Origin: Nyssa sinensis
Taxonomy: Eukaryota; Streptophyta; Magnoliopsida; Cornales; Nyssaceae
Reading direction: 5' to 3'
DNA length: 64,000 bases
Assembly (NCBI GenBank): GCA_008638375.1
Contig: CM018031.1
Coordinates: 57,958,688 to 58,022,687, forward strand
The notes under the pieces were generated by a model. It searched no databases, was not told where the DNA came from, and was given only the letters and a program-made list of their open reading frames with translations. Below are positions 12,290-24,320 of this stretch, one piece after another. Each line of letters begins with the position of its first letter. The stretch's first letter is position 1. The translations under genes were made by a program, and so were the position numbers.

Positions 12290-14026
12290 TTATTGACATG
12301 GAACAATAAAGCCTTCGGGTTGTTCCATGTATATTTTATCATCTAATTCACCATTTAAGAAAGTTGTCTCCACATTCATTTGATATATCTCAAGATTATG
12401 TAAAGTTGCAATAGCTATTAACATTTGAATGAATGATATCCTTGTAATATGTGAATATGTATTGAAATAATCCAAGTCTTCCTTTCATCTGTATCATTTG
12501 ATAACAAGTTTGGCCTTATACTTTTCAATAAATCAATCTGCTTTCATTTTCTTCTTGAATATCAATTTATATTCAAGAGGTTTTAAACCCGGTGGAAGAT
12601 TCATTAGTTCTCACGTATGATTTTGTAAAATGGATTTTACTTTATTGTTTATACCCCTTTTATAATAAGGAGCTTCAGGATTCGACATTACTTCTTTAAA
12701 GCTTTGAGTCTCATCTTTTAACAAATACGATAGAAAATTTGGACTAAAAGATTTTGATGTTCTAGTCCTTTTGTTTTGTCTAGGTTCATCATCATCTTGT
12801 TGGTCTTGACTACTGCCTACTGCAGTGTCGCGAGTTTTTTTATTTAAACTCGACTTTTGTATTGATTTATAGGAAATACATGTTCAAAGAACGATGCATT
12901 CATTGACTCAATAATAGTATCATCATGCATATTGAGAATTTTCGATTCATGAATTAGAAATCGATAAGCACTACTATTATGAGCATATCTTATGAAAACA
13001 CAATCAACTATTTTCGGTCCTATCTTAACATTTTTAGGTATAAGAACCGCTACCTTAACCAAACACTCCCACACTTTTATGTATTTGTAAGAAGGTCTTT
13101 GACCTTTCCACAACTCATATGAGGATTTATTGATTTTCTTATAAGGTATTCGATTGATAATATAATTTACGAAAATAATTGCTTCCCCCCCCCCCACAAA
13201 TTATGAGGTAATCCATAACTTAATAGCAATGCATTCATCATTTCTTTTAAAGTTCTATTTTTTCCGTTCTACAATCCCATTTTGGTGAGGTAAATAAGGT
13301 TCAGTTGTTTGGTGTATACTACTATGTTGTGAATAGAATTCACCAAAGGGTGCTTCATATTCACCTACCTCTATCACTTCTCAATATCTTAATCTTCTTA
13401 TCAAGTTGATTATCAACCTCATTCTTGTAATGTTTAAACATTTTTAATGCCCTATCTTTACTTCCCAACAAGTAAACATAACAATATATTGTGCAATCAT
13501 CAATAAAAGTAAGAAAATATTTATTACCACCTCTAGTTTGAATAAATTTCAAATCACAAATATCTAAATATATTAATTTTAGAGGTGCATTACTTCTTTC
13601 AATTGATTGAAAAGAAGTTCTTGTAAGCTTTGCTTCATACAAGTATCACATTTGTGATTTGGATCAAATCAATTTTAGGTCAACATTCAATATTAACTAA
13701 TCTACGTAATGTATCATAATTAACATATCATAATCTACCATGCCACATATCTGAAGACACAAACATATAAACAGAAATTGTGTTATTATTATTATTCTTA
13801 ATAGGAGGTACAATTGCATTACATTCATCTTAAAGAGCCTATATCTCGTATGCCTCTTTCTCACATACATCACATTATTGGACAGTATAAACTTATCTGA
13901 TTTAAAGACCAATTTAAAGCATTTTTTGCTTAACAATGATCCTGACACCAAGTTCTTTTGGATATTAAACACATGCAACACATTGTCGATGGTGAGTTCC
14001 TTTGTAAAAGTCATTTTCAACACCAC
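12290..14026 (-). pseudogene. Copia integrase and N-terminal reverse transcriptase, broken
   Basis: Minus-strand pieces occur in pol order. The pre-integrase zone is at 14026-13697. The integrase core at 13642-13361 includes YLDICD, FLTFIDDCT and ILRSDRGR. An integrase C-terminal part is at 13197-12844. An RT piece at 12475-12290 carries QMNVETTFLNGELDDKIYM. The pieces lie in different frames and are separated by stops. A run of nine C residues near 13187-13195 is one place where frame is lost. Confidence 0.8.
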
Positions 14027-14029
14027 TTG

Positions 14030-14215
14030 TCATTGACCTTCAACTTTGGAAGTCGAGGAGTTGCCCATAAAAAGTTGTTTTCCATTATTTATATTGTAAT
14101 ATGATGATAACATTTTTCTATCTGAGCAAACATGGCGAGTAGCCCCAGTGTCCACCCACCATTCATTAGTGTTGCCAACCAAATTCACTTTAGAGACCAT
14201 TGCGTACAGATTCAT
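14030..14215 (-). pseudogene. Copia aspartic protease fragment
   Basis: Minus-strand translation contains NEWWVDTGATRHVCSDR, the Copia protease active-site region with an intact D-T-G-A. It follows the gag zinc knuckle directly and precedes the integrase pieces, as in Copia polyproteins. The flanking reading frame is broken. Confidence 0.8.
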
Positions 14216-14229
14216 TTCAGAAACATCTT

Positions 14230-15068
14230 GAGAGACATTGTCTACTTGAGTCGTATTAGCTCGATCAAGGTTTTTGCTTGGATTCCCTTAGTCTTTGTGA
14301 CTGCGACAGCCTTTCGTACGGTGCCCTTGTTTGTTGCATACATAACATTTGCCTTGAAACTTATTGTTTGGACCTTATTTGAGACCATCACCACTATGTT
14401 TCCTCTTTTTGTTCTAAGAGCTTTGCCCTTATTCCACAACATTAGCCTTGAATCCATGATGGCTTTCCCTGCTTTCTTCTCAGAAATATGATTGTTTTCT
14501 TCAATCCTCGATCTCGCAATTAAGTCTTTAAGTCTCATGTCTTTTCACTTGTGCTTTAGGTAACTTTTGAATTCTTTCTAAGATAGCATAAAATTTTCAA
14601 TAATTGCAGCCACTTGAAAAGATTCACAAGTGACATACCTTCTGCATAAATGTCATGCAAAATCACTTGGAGATATTGAACTTGGTTGATCGCTGTCTTG
14701 GAATTGAGCATCTTGTAGTCTAGGAATTTTTTCACTACAAACTTCTTGAGTCTAACATCTTCTATTTTGTATTTATTGTCCAGTGATTCTCAAAATTTTC
14801 TTGTTGTCTTGACTGTGCAATTCACATTGTATAATGTGTTGTCCAGCCATTGAGAATGTAGTTTCAGCATAAGAAGCTTACATGTTTCCAAGTCTCAACC
14901 GCAGCAACTACTCACCGGTCAGATTCATTCTCTTTCAATGCGAGAGCATCTTCACAGAGGAATCGAGCCAAATTAAGAGTGGTCAAATAAAATAGCATTT
15001 TATGTTGCCACCTCTTAAATTTGATACCATTAGATTGCTCTGGCTTCTTTCCATGGTTCATGGGCACA
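14230..15068 (-). pseudogene. Copia gag with CCHC zinc knuckle, interrupted by hAT
   Basis: Minus-strand bases 14347-14316 encode CYVCNKQGHRTKGCR, a CCHC knuckle (C-X2-C-X4-H-X4-C). Upstream, at 15068-14940, the reading NHGKKPEQSNGIKFKRWQHK then MLFYLTTLNLARFL matches the N-terminal gag region of Copia elements. The start of that gag sits on the far side of the hAT insertion at 22921-22990 (MEPLVASTLAPMVGT). Frame shifts lie between the N-terminal and knuckle parts. Confidence 0.8.
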
Positions 15069-15076
15069 GTTCCAAC
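15069..15076. repeat. hAT target-site duplication, left copy
   Basis: GTTCCAAC, identical to 22913-22920 on the far side of the element. The 8-bp length is diagnostic for hAT. Confidence 0.92.
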
Positions 15077-16228
15077 TAGGGGTGTAAATGAGCAGAGTCG
15101 AGCCGAGTATTTGATATTTGAACTTGGCTCATGAAAAAATACAATGTGACTTGACTCAGCTTGAAACTCGACTTAAGCTTAAATGTATGATCGAACTCAA
15201 CTCGTCAATAGATTGTCAAGCTCGAGCTCAAACTTGACTCGGCTCGAAAAAATAAACAAGCCTCATTCACGTTCCAGCTCGAACTCGAGTTACTCAATTT
15301 TTTTTTTTGTGTTCAACTGAATAGAAATTATGTCATTTTCACATAATTAAAAAAAAAGACAACTTACTGAATAAATCAACACAATTTTAAAATTTTAATA
15401 TAATTTTTTTTAAGAAGAAAAATTCATTGTATACTAATGCCATATAGCTAGAGTCTAGAGATTAAACAAATAGAAAATCTTGATGGGTTATAATTTTTTA
15501 GGATGCTGATACAACTGCATCTACAAGTCAGCAACTAACTAAAATAACTCATCATAAAGAAAATATAATATTACAAATTGAATCATTATTTTGTAAACGG
15601 ATTGACCCATCTTCATCCTCCTATAAGCACTGGACTATTCTCTATACTTCCTAGCCATTATTACATGCCAATGGTTCTTCACTGCATTATTAGTTCTTCC
15701 TGGGAAAAGCCTAGCAATCATGGCCCACTTGTTACCATACAGTCTATGAGCAACCATTAGCCTCTCTTATTTTTCTTCACTAAATGCTATTCTGTTGATT
15801 CTCGAGTCCAACTAGTTAAACCATCTCAGCCTACAACTCTTACCTTCACATCCACAAAATACAAAAGTGAACAAAAAATAAGAGAAATGATTAGAGTAAT
15901 AGAAGTAGGCTTTTAGGCATAAGAATCAATGTAATTATGAACTAATAGTGATCAAATTAAAAATATTGCTTGCGGAGATTCAAATAAAAGGAGAAGAAAG
16001 TAAAAAAAACGTTATGAGTCACTCGTATGTCTCCCCTAAAGGTCGCATACTGGCATTGTACAATCTCAATAAAGCTTCAAAAAGTTTATGATGAATATAT
16101 AACCAGACCTCTACTGAATAAAAAGAATCTATAGAGATATATGCAGCAAAACTAAATTACTATAGTAAACAAATTTATTAAGAAAGACAAGGTTGCTACC
16201 AATTTTCTTGTAAAAGTCAGGATATAAG

Positions 16229-16826
16229 GAAAATTGTTGAAATATTAAATTTGAAAAAATATGGGAGTTCAAGTGTTAATTTAGGGAGACAAGTAACGAT
16301 TTTTCAAACTATATACAAGAGGGGGTTGAAAATAGAGCTACAAGCTAAGTTTCCTCAAGTTGTTTCAATTTTCACTAAATGTACCTCTTAAGGCATATTT
16401 GGTTAAGAGGCTATTGAACATTTGCTTATTGCAAACATTATGCATCATAGACAATTGTAGTGAAAACTTGAAGAATAGATTTTAACAAAAATCACATCAT
16501 TTCACAAGAAACAAGGCTCATACAATTTAGTTCTTGCACTGCATATCACCTTTATGTAAATAATGGATGCACATTTGCACTAAAAATAAATCATTTTTGA
16601 ATTCATAGTCAAAGAAGAATCATTCCGTTACTTTCGTATTTACAGAAAAGTAAGAAAACCTCATAGTGTAATTGGGAGGGGAAACAAAACTACATGTTCT
16701 GCATAAAATAGAAAGAGATGAATGACATACTGACCAAAGCAAACCAAAACAAAGACAAAATTAAATCTTTGCCAAAACTATATTATAGAAATGTCGTACC
16801 AGTCTTGAGTTAGCAATGTATATGAC
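16229..16826. repeat. ~0.59-kb direct repeat inside hAT, copy A
   Basis: It begins TTGTTGAAATATTAAATTTG and ends AGAAATGTCGTACCAGTCTT then GAGTTAGCAATG. It is repeated with only scattered differences at 17708-18292 in the same orientation, separated by about 0.88 kb. There is no ORF of note. It could be an internal duplication, or the LTRs of a small non-coding retroelement, since both copies can be trimmed to TG...CA ends. I found no primer binding site or target duplication to prove the latter. Confidence 0.8.
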
Positions 16827-17707
16827 CCACACCATACCATTTTGACATGGTAGAGCTAAAAAAATTTCAAAGCTTCAAAAGCATCTCACTAGTAGCTTCA
16901 ACTGAATTGTAGCATAATCTGTATGTCGAACTCACCTCAGATGTTGACAAAAAAAAACTTCATCAAGTCATGCAATTAGAAGTTACGAAGAAATACAAAA
17001 GAATAGAAAGTTTTTATCTGCAGTTGGTTTTCAAAATTTTAAAGAATACTTTTGAATCTCAACCTCTTATTCTCATAAAATCTTTTAACCTAGTGTAAGT
17101 AACAACAATCTCAGTAAACTGTTAGTCTATTCCAACAATTATTTCCATACTGGAAGTACAACATTCTTTAGTCCTCCACAAGGTTTTTCAAGACTTAATT
17201 CTTAAGCTTAAGCAGTATGTGTCCCGAGTAAAATAAGTCTCCTAAATTCTTACCTTTTTCAGCTTTCTCATAAATCAAAACAGATTTTGATTAAAAAGCC
17301 AAAGCCTATATCCCACAAAATGTAGATAGCTAGAATTTTGAAAATTTAATCAAAAGGCACCTAATTTTTTCTGGCATTTTCATTTAATCTTCATTACATT
17401 TGAATAATTTTTGTAGTTGTTTTCAGTTAACTATTAAGGGAACAAATTATATGGTTTAGATTTGTTTTTGAGTGTATTCCTCATATCTTGATTGTAGTTC
17501 ACAAACTAAACTCTAGAAGAACACCTCACATGGCGGGTTTTAGGGGAAAAAATCAATCGATTTAAAGAGCTGATTACAAATTCAATTTTTCAATACACAC
17601 TAGAATATATCGTAAAACCAAAAGAGAAAAGTTAAGAATAAGAGGGAAGTAACACATAAAAATTGAGGAGGGAGGACAAAATAGGGAGAGATTTAAGACG
17701 ATATGGG

Positions 17708-18292
17708 AATTGTTGAAATATTAAATTTGAAAAAATATGGGAGTTCAAGTGTTAATTCATGAGACATTTAACGATTTTTCAAACTATATACAAGGGGGCT
17801 GAAAACAGAGCTGCAAGCTTAGTTTCCTCAAGCTATTTCAATTTTCACTAATTGTACCTCTCAAGGCATATGTGGTTAAGAGGCTATTGAACATTTGCTT
17901 GTTGCAAACATTATGCATCATAGACAATTGTAGTGAAAATTTAAAGAATAGATTTTAACAAAAATCACATCATTTCACAAGAATCAGGGCTCATACAATT
18001 TAGTTCTTGCACTGCATATCACCTTTATGTAAATAATGGATGCACATTTGCACTAAAAATAAATCATTTCTGAATTCACAGTCAAAGAAGAATCATTCGT
18101 TACTTTCCGTATTTACAGAAAAGTAAGAAAACCTCATAGTGTAATTGGGAGGGGAGACAAAACTACATGTTCTACATAAAATAGCAAGAGGTGAATGACA
18201 TACTGACCAAATCAAACCAAAAGAGAGAAAAATTAAATCTTTGCCAAAACTATATTACAGAAATGTCGTACCATCTTGAGTTAGCAATGGAT
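17708..18292. repeat. ~0.59-kb direct repeat inside hAT, copy B
   Basis: Partner of 16229-16826 in direct orientation. Small indels distinguish the copies, for example TTTAGGGAGACAAG in A against TTCATGAGACATTT in B. Confidence 0.8.
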
Positions 18293-19091
18293 AATCCGAA
18301 GTAGTTAGAATGATGAACCAATCCCAACCACCATCAACCTTCAATAGTATCGACGCCGCGCGCAATGCAGCCGCAATTTTAGTTGACAAGGTTACTACCA
18401 AGTAGACACGTTAATTAGCAACTAAAGGACAAAGTGAGTTGCAACAGCTGCTGAAACTCCAACCAAATGCCTGCTTAGCACAAATTCACAGAAGTCAACA
18501 ACTTTTAATCATTCAAGACACATTTTTAACTATCATGCCCTCAAACAAACAGTGTCACTAATATTTTTCAACTACATTACAACTCCTTTGACAGCAGTAC
18601 ATCCAAGAGAGCATTCGTTGAATACCTGTGAAACAAATAATTTTTACAAACCCATATCTTCAAATCTGTATCATAAGTCTCAAAACTAATCTTTTGGTGT
18701 AGCAACTACTACTAAACATTAAGATAAGGAATACTAGTTAATAATAACTAATAAGAAAATTCAACTACATTCAAATCAAATGTCCTACATTAAACACAAC
18801 CATTCAACATAAGCAAATTATTCTATAACTACATAAATAAAAATAACACAAATTAGACTCCATTATCCTTCAGCACTCCCAAAAGATTTCAACCTACATA
18901 AAAAATTAACACAAATTAGATCATGCATTGCATTAAAAATAATATTGAATATATTTCAAGGTAACTAATCATACAAGTATAAGAAGTAATACCATAACCA
19001 CTAGGATAGAATAATCTTCACATGAGACGACTTTTCTCACTACAAAATAGAAGTAATAATTGTTCATAAGTTTGATTAACCATAAAATCGA

Positions 19092-21223
19092 CTACAAATT
19101 ACAACAAAAAAAATAATATATAGGAAATATTTTACTTACTTCCGAACCCTTCTTCAGCCCATGAAGTACACGTACCCCATCAACACCACAAAGTAAAACT
19201 TGTACTATTTCAGGCAATAGTGATGCACGATAAGGATCAATAACTTTACCACCGACACTAAAAGTAAACTCTGAAGCCACTGATGTAATAGGAATTGACA
19301 ATATTTTGCAGGCCATCTTCGACAATATACGGAACTTGAGAGTATTTTCTTTCCACCACTCCATGATATCGAAATTATTTTTGGAACCCTTAGCACAAAT
19401 AAAGACACTCTTGTCAAAGTCAGATTTAGAAGGTTGGATGTTATCAACAGTCCTAATAACATAAGATTGAATTAGAGAACTCCCAGTCACAATATTTTTT
19501 CCCAATGTCATGATCACCATTACCACTGGATGAACCAATTTCTCGAGCTTTTCCCTGTCCACCTTCACCCTGTGCAATGTGTGTTACAACATGAGTAACA
19601 AAATACTAATTATAGATCTCATACAAAACTTGCTTCACAGTGGCAATATTCCTATTGGCTTCTGCCTCAGGATATATCTCTAGAAAACAATAGTTAACAA
19701 TAATCATTTTGTATCTTGGATCTAAAACTGCAGCAATTGCCATCAATAAGTTACATTCACTCTAATATTTGTCAAACTTGGCTTTCATCATTTAAGCCAT
19801 TGCTCGAATAAATTCATTATCATCAACAAACTTCTCATTTAAGATTACTTTTATCCTCAAAAGCTTAGAAAGGAATAAGTTAGCAGTTGTATACTCTGTT
19901 CCTGATATGATGTTGATAATTACATTAAAAATTTCCAAGAAACCACATGCATGCTTTACTTTTTCCCAATCTTTAACACTTGGCACATAAATAAAACCCG
20001 CATTTCTGTCTTGGTATCTTGGAAACACTTCTCTAAATTCCAATGCAGTAGACAACATCATATATGTGCTATTCTAACGGGTAGGACAATCTAAAATCAA
20101 CTTTTTTGAAGACAACTGTAATTGCTTTGCTATATCACTAAATTGGATCATTCAAGAGTCCGATGCGATCAAATATTTAACACTTCCCTAACGATATCCA
20201 CTATACTTTTTACTTCTTTGATTCCATCTTGCACCAATAAATTGATTTTACGTGCACAACAAAGTACATGAAAAATCTTTCTATCAAAAAATAGCTTCTT
20301 CTTTAGTGTAAAGTTGTCTTTCAAAATTCTCAAAGCAACGTCATTATACTTAGCATTTTCCACTGTAATTGTAGAAACTTTATCTTCAATCCCCCATTCT
20401 ATGAAACACTTCTAAAGAGCATCAGCAACAATAGCCCCACTATAAAGAGGTGGCACATGAAAGAAATTCAACACCCACTTTTGCAATTCCTAATCTGAAT
20501 CAATAAAATGGCCAGTTACTTGTTAATACTTTTAAACAATGTCTTCAACTTCTTCTTTTCTATCTCATAAGTGGATATGCAATCATTTTTTATAGTAGTG
20601 CGAGTTATCTTTTGCCAATATAGAGTGTTTGCTCTCATGAACTTGTTAAAGATAACATCCTTCATTTGCATAAATGGATACTCATGATATAGTGTCATTT
20701 GCGAAGCAAGCTCTTTTACCTTGGAATGATCATACTTGAAGTTGGCAATAGATCCCGCACAATCATATGCAACTGTCTTAACAGATAGCACCATTTACTT
20801 CTTACTAGCAAGTTGACGTTGTGTACAACGCTTCAAGTGCCTATGAAACTGTGTTGTGGCACCCGTTAAAGGCATGTTGAATTTTGCTAGGCAATAACTA
20901 CACTTTGTCTTATTAGAGCCATCAGTATCGTCTGCTTCCTCAAAATCATTTCAAATTATAGAAGTTTTCTTTCTAGGCTTCCTTTGAAATGCATGTTTGT
21001 GAAGGTCAGCATCCTCATTTTGAGTATCATTTTTCTCATTCTTTATGTTTTCATTATTGCCCCCATCATTCCCATTGTTCCTCTCATTGGTGCTAATGTC
21101 CCCCACATCTATTCTATTTTTATCAATATCTTCCATTAGTGGACTTGTGGAAGATTCTTTAAATGAAAATGGAGTACAAGAATCTTGTTCTAGAGATGTA
21201 AATTCAGGTTGTCCAGTAGACAT
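19092..21223 (-). pseudogene. hAT transposase (BED zinc finger and dimerisation domain), broken
   Basis: Read from 21223 leftward. An acidic, Asn-rich N-terminus comes first (MSTGQPEFTSLEQDS). At 20915-20810 is a BED-type zinc finger, KCSYC then about 18 residues then HRHLKRC. The transposase body covers 20794-20516, 20363-20169 (ILKDNFTLKKKLFFDRK, then FHVLCCARKINLLVQDG) and 20061-19792 (NVIINIISGTEYTTANLFL). Last, at 19400-19190, is the hAT C-terminal dimerisation domain (ILSIPITSVASEFTFSVGGK, VIDPYRASL). It would cut and paste the enclosing element. At least four stops or frame changes interrupt it (around 20945, 20515, 20400 and 20165-20062), so it is inactive. No introns are obvious. Confidence 0.88.
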
Positions 21224-21900
21224 AGTCTGTTAATAAGATAAAAATAAATACTTTCAGCATGACATTCTAAAAAAAAGAACAAAAGTAAGAAAATGAAGAC
21301 ATGGAATAAATGATTATGTCTATATAATAGGCCATTTAGTAATATTTTTATTGAGATAGAAATCTTATAAACTCACCACAAATGATCAAAGAGAGGAATA
21401 TCTCTCGTCTGAAATTATCTCTAAGAACTGATGTAAAGTCCAATATATTCAATCTGTTCACACAATAGATATGGTGTAAACCACAATTACAACAGAATTG
21501 ATCTTATAATTTCAAAATTACATAAGAAGAGAGAGAGAAAGAGAAAAAGAATAACATTTGTTCAGAACCCATGTTCCCTCTATTATGAGCATAAAACAAT
21601 AAACTCTCTCATAATTTTTTTTGTTTGTTTTAAATAGTGGGGTGAGAGAAATAATGATAATCTGAGTGTAAGGATTTGGATAAACTAAGTTTAGATTCAC
21701 TTGTTATCACATCAATTAATAAAAAAAGAAATTACAAATCTGGATATTATTTTACAGCACCTAGATGGACAAACAAGTAAAGATTAATGGAAAGATGAGC
21801 GTTGCATTATGGATTAATGATTTTTAATATAAGTGTTGACCTTCTCACTCACATTGAAGAGATTGAACATAGAGATTTAACATAGCAAAACCAATGAGAA

Positions 21901-22073
21901 TTTGGTCTTCAGCTATCTTTTTCTAGGGAATTTTTTTTTTTTTTTTTTGGGTAGGAATATTATTGGGAGTTATTGAAGATAAGAGTGTTAGAGTGAGAAG
22001 AAAAAAGAGAAAGAATAGTCACTTTCACTGGTCAATGTTCTCTCTCCCTCCTATTGCTCTATCTTTCTCTCTC

Positions 22074-22105
<32 letters not shown>

Positions 22106-22240
22106 CACGCGCGCACATAGAGACCTGCAAGAAATAACAATTCAAACAGAAAAAAAAAGTTGAAGAAACCCTCGACCAGATGAAGAGAGTCTTGGCACTC
22201 CTAGCACAAAAAAAAAAAAAAAAAATCAACTAAAAGAAGG
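21901..22240. repeat. Simple-repeat cluster in hAT
   Basis: A T run near 21928-21948, (TG)n/(TA)n at 22073-22105, a short CGCG block, and an A run at 22208-22225. Noncoding. Confidence 0.7.
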
Positions 22241-22912
22241 AATTATGGGGTTTTACGATTACCTGACAACGTAGGGATCGAAGGTACCATAGACAAGGAA
22301 ATCCATGACGTCGCCGACAACACCTTGCGAGATTCGGGCATGGCGAGCTCGTGGACTCGTGAACAAACTCAAAGAAGACCAGTTCGTGCTTGGATTGAAG
22401 AGTTTAGGCTTTGGATTGAAGAATCTACTTGAAGAATGTCCTCGGATTGAAAAAGAATCTGCTTGAAGAATCACTCGAAGAGAAGCTGCTCGGGAGTTTA
22501 AGAGAGGGCAGAGCTGCCGCAGCTGAAGAATCTGTTATCTGTGCTTGAAGAAACCCTCGACCAGAATCGGGCTTGAAGAAACCTAGACCAAAATCGGGAG
22601 TTTGAGAGATGGAGATGGTAGAGCCGCTGCAGGCTCGCAGTGTTTGAAGAAACTAAAAACCTTAGCAGAGAAAATAAAATATTTATAGTAAAAAAAAAAT
22701 GAGTCACACGAGCCGAGCTTCAACAAGCTTAAACGAGTTTGTTCACGAGCCTACTGAGTCGAGCCTTTTTTGACTCGACTCGGCTCGTTTAATAAACGAG
22801 CCCTAATTTGAGCTCGAGCTTGGTTTGTTTATTAATTGAACTGAGTTTGAACAAGTCATAATTGAGCCGAGTTTGAGCTATTCATGAACGACTCTCTTCG
22901 TTTGCACCCTTA

Positions 22913-22920
22913 GTTCCAAC
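22913..22920. repeat. hAT target-site duplication, right copy
   Basis: GTTCCAAC, identical to 15069-15076. Copia gag sequence resumes immediately to its right. Confidence 0.92.
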
Positions 22921-23125
22921 CATGGGAGCAAGGGTAGAAGCCACCAAAGGTTCGAAGTCGCCACAAGGATACTTTCAGTAGTGATTTAAACTGAAATCAC
23001 AAAAAAATAGATGAATTAATAAAAATCTGTAATTAAACAGATTACTTAAGTAAAACAGAATCTGAATATTTTTAGTGAAATTAAGTTTTGTAAAAAAAGG
23101 ATGTTATGCTAATAATATTTTTGAA

Positions 23126-23165
<40 letters not shown>

Positions 23166-23305
23166 CTGCATAAAAATGTTATAGTATATAAAATACTATA
23201 AGAACCAAAACTATAATTACTGTAAAATAATACTTTCTGTAAAATTTCTATTTTTAAAATAAAACTGATAATAATTAGAATTTGCTTTAAGATTATTATT
23301 ATCAA
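22921..23305 (-). other. Copia gag start and untranslated leader
   Basis: The first gag codons lie at about 22990-22921 on the minus strand; the rest, up to the LTR at 23306, is AT-rich leader with a (TA)n microsatellite at 23128-23160. A clear tRNA-complementary primer binding site next to the LTR could not be recognised. Confidence 0.55.
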
Positions 23306-23980
23306 TGTTTATTTTTGAAAATGCATAATAGTATTTTGAAAAACAATAAACTAATTTTTTTTAAAAAAATAGAAAGTTGATTGAAAAGAAAACCAGTATA
23401 GCCTTATAGAAACAAAACTGAAAAAACTGAACTGGAAATTGAAACAGGATTTCTGCAGTACTAGAATATAGTAAATTCAAAACAAGATTGTAAGACTTAC
23501 TGCATTTGTAGAAATAGAAAAGATGCAAAGTTCAAGACTTTTGTTTAACATAATGTCCTTAAAGCAAATTCGTCCCTCGCAGTGGTGCTAACAAACCTAT
23601 GGATGGTGCTTATCAGGATACAATGATCAACACACACACAGTAGAAACACTTCTGACTTGTGCGTACGACGAACTAGTGTTGTGACTTGAACTCTCTCTC
23701 AAACTCTATGGAAACTAACGCACATAATGTATATGAATTTTATGAATTAATGCAGGTGAGTGCAGTAGTGTTTATATAGATATCTTCATGCCTATTTGGC
23801 ACAAGTATGAAACTTCGATTGTGCCTGTTCATAGAGAATAGACATAGTCGCTTCCAATGAAGAAGATGCCCATTTAGTCAAAATTCAAGCCATAGGTAAT
23901 CGCAAAACGATAGCGTTGGATTTAATTAACCGGTTAACTAAATGACAACGTTTTGGACCGTCTCTAATAATAACATAAAT
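23306..23980 (-). repeat. Copia 5' LTR, outer end missing
   Basis: It aligns with 9400-10141 of the other LTR, with identical landmarks such as GTGTTTATATAGA and GGATACAATGATCAACA. After ACGTTTTGGACCGTC and ATAACATAAAT the match stops, and unrelated sequence (GTGTTCGAGTCGTATTATTG) follows. Confidence 0.82.
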
Positions 23981-24049
23981 TGTGTTCGAGTCGTATTATT
24001 GTATCGTGTCATAAATTAACACTCCTAACTCTATCCAGTGACCAATCCA

Positions 24050-24320
24050 TAAATTTTAGTAAGGGAGCCAAATTGAATATATTAAAATTTAGGAAAATTC
24101 ATATGAATATATCAAAAAATTGGAGGGGGTAAGTCCTATATTGTTAAAATATTCTAACAAAACTAAGGGTAGAAAATACAATATTAAAATTTTTAGAAAG
24201 GCCAAGTCTTACTTTGTTAAAATATTCTAATATAATTAAGGATAAAAAGTGCAATATCAAAATTTTTGGGGAAGTCATGACCCCACTTATCCTCTTGCAT
24301 TCGTCATGGCCTCCACCAGT
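24050..24320. repeat. ~77-bp degenerate tandem repeat
   Basis: Two to three diverged units share TTGTTAAAATATTCTAA, then AATACAATATTAAAATTTTT or GTGCAATATCAAAATTTTTG, then a GGCCAAGTC or GAAGTCATG block. Noncoding. Confidence 0.55.

Larger units (their letters stand above)
15077..22912 (-). mobile_element. hAT DNA transposon, full length, nested in Copia gag
   Basis: The left end is TAGGGGTGTAAATGAGC. The right end, reverse-complemented, is TAAGGGTGCAAACGAAG, typical hAT termini. The 8-bp word GTTCCAAC is present exactly at 15069-15076 and 22913-22920, and the Copia gag reading resumes across it. At 7836 bp it is large enough to be autonomous and contains a broken transposase gene (19092-21223, minus). 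Subterminal regions are rich in GAGCTCGAGC, GAGCCGAG and CTCGACTCGGCTCG words. The 15100-19090 part has no other recognisable gene and holds the direct repeat described separately. Confidence 0.93.
9400..23980 (-). mobile_element. Ty1/Copia LTR retrotransposon, split by a nested hAT element
   Basis: Two long similar terminal segments (9400-10581 and 23306-23980) enclose, on the minus strand, Copia-order domains: gag with a CCHC knuckle, protease (VDTGA), integrase, reverse transcriptase (YVDDM) and RNase H. The gag N-terminal region is interrupted between 15068 and 22921 by an 8-kb hAT insertion; on either side the gag sequence resumes with one 8-bp word repeated. The coding parts carry frame breaks throughout, so the element is dead. 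The right (5') LTR matches only the first ~740 bp of the left one, then passes into unrelated sequence, so its outer end has been lost. No target duplication can therefore be tested. The element lies just upstream of, and on the same strand as, the SIZ1-like leader. Confidence 0.88.
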
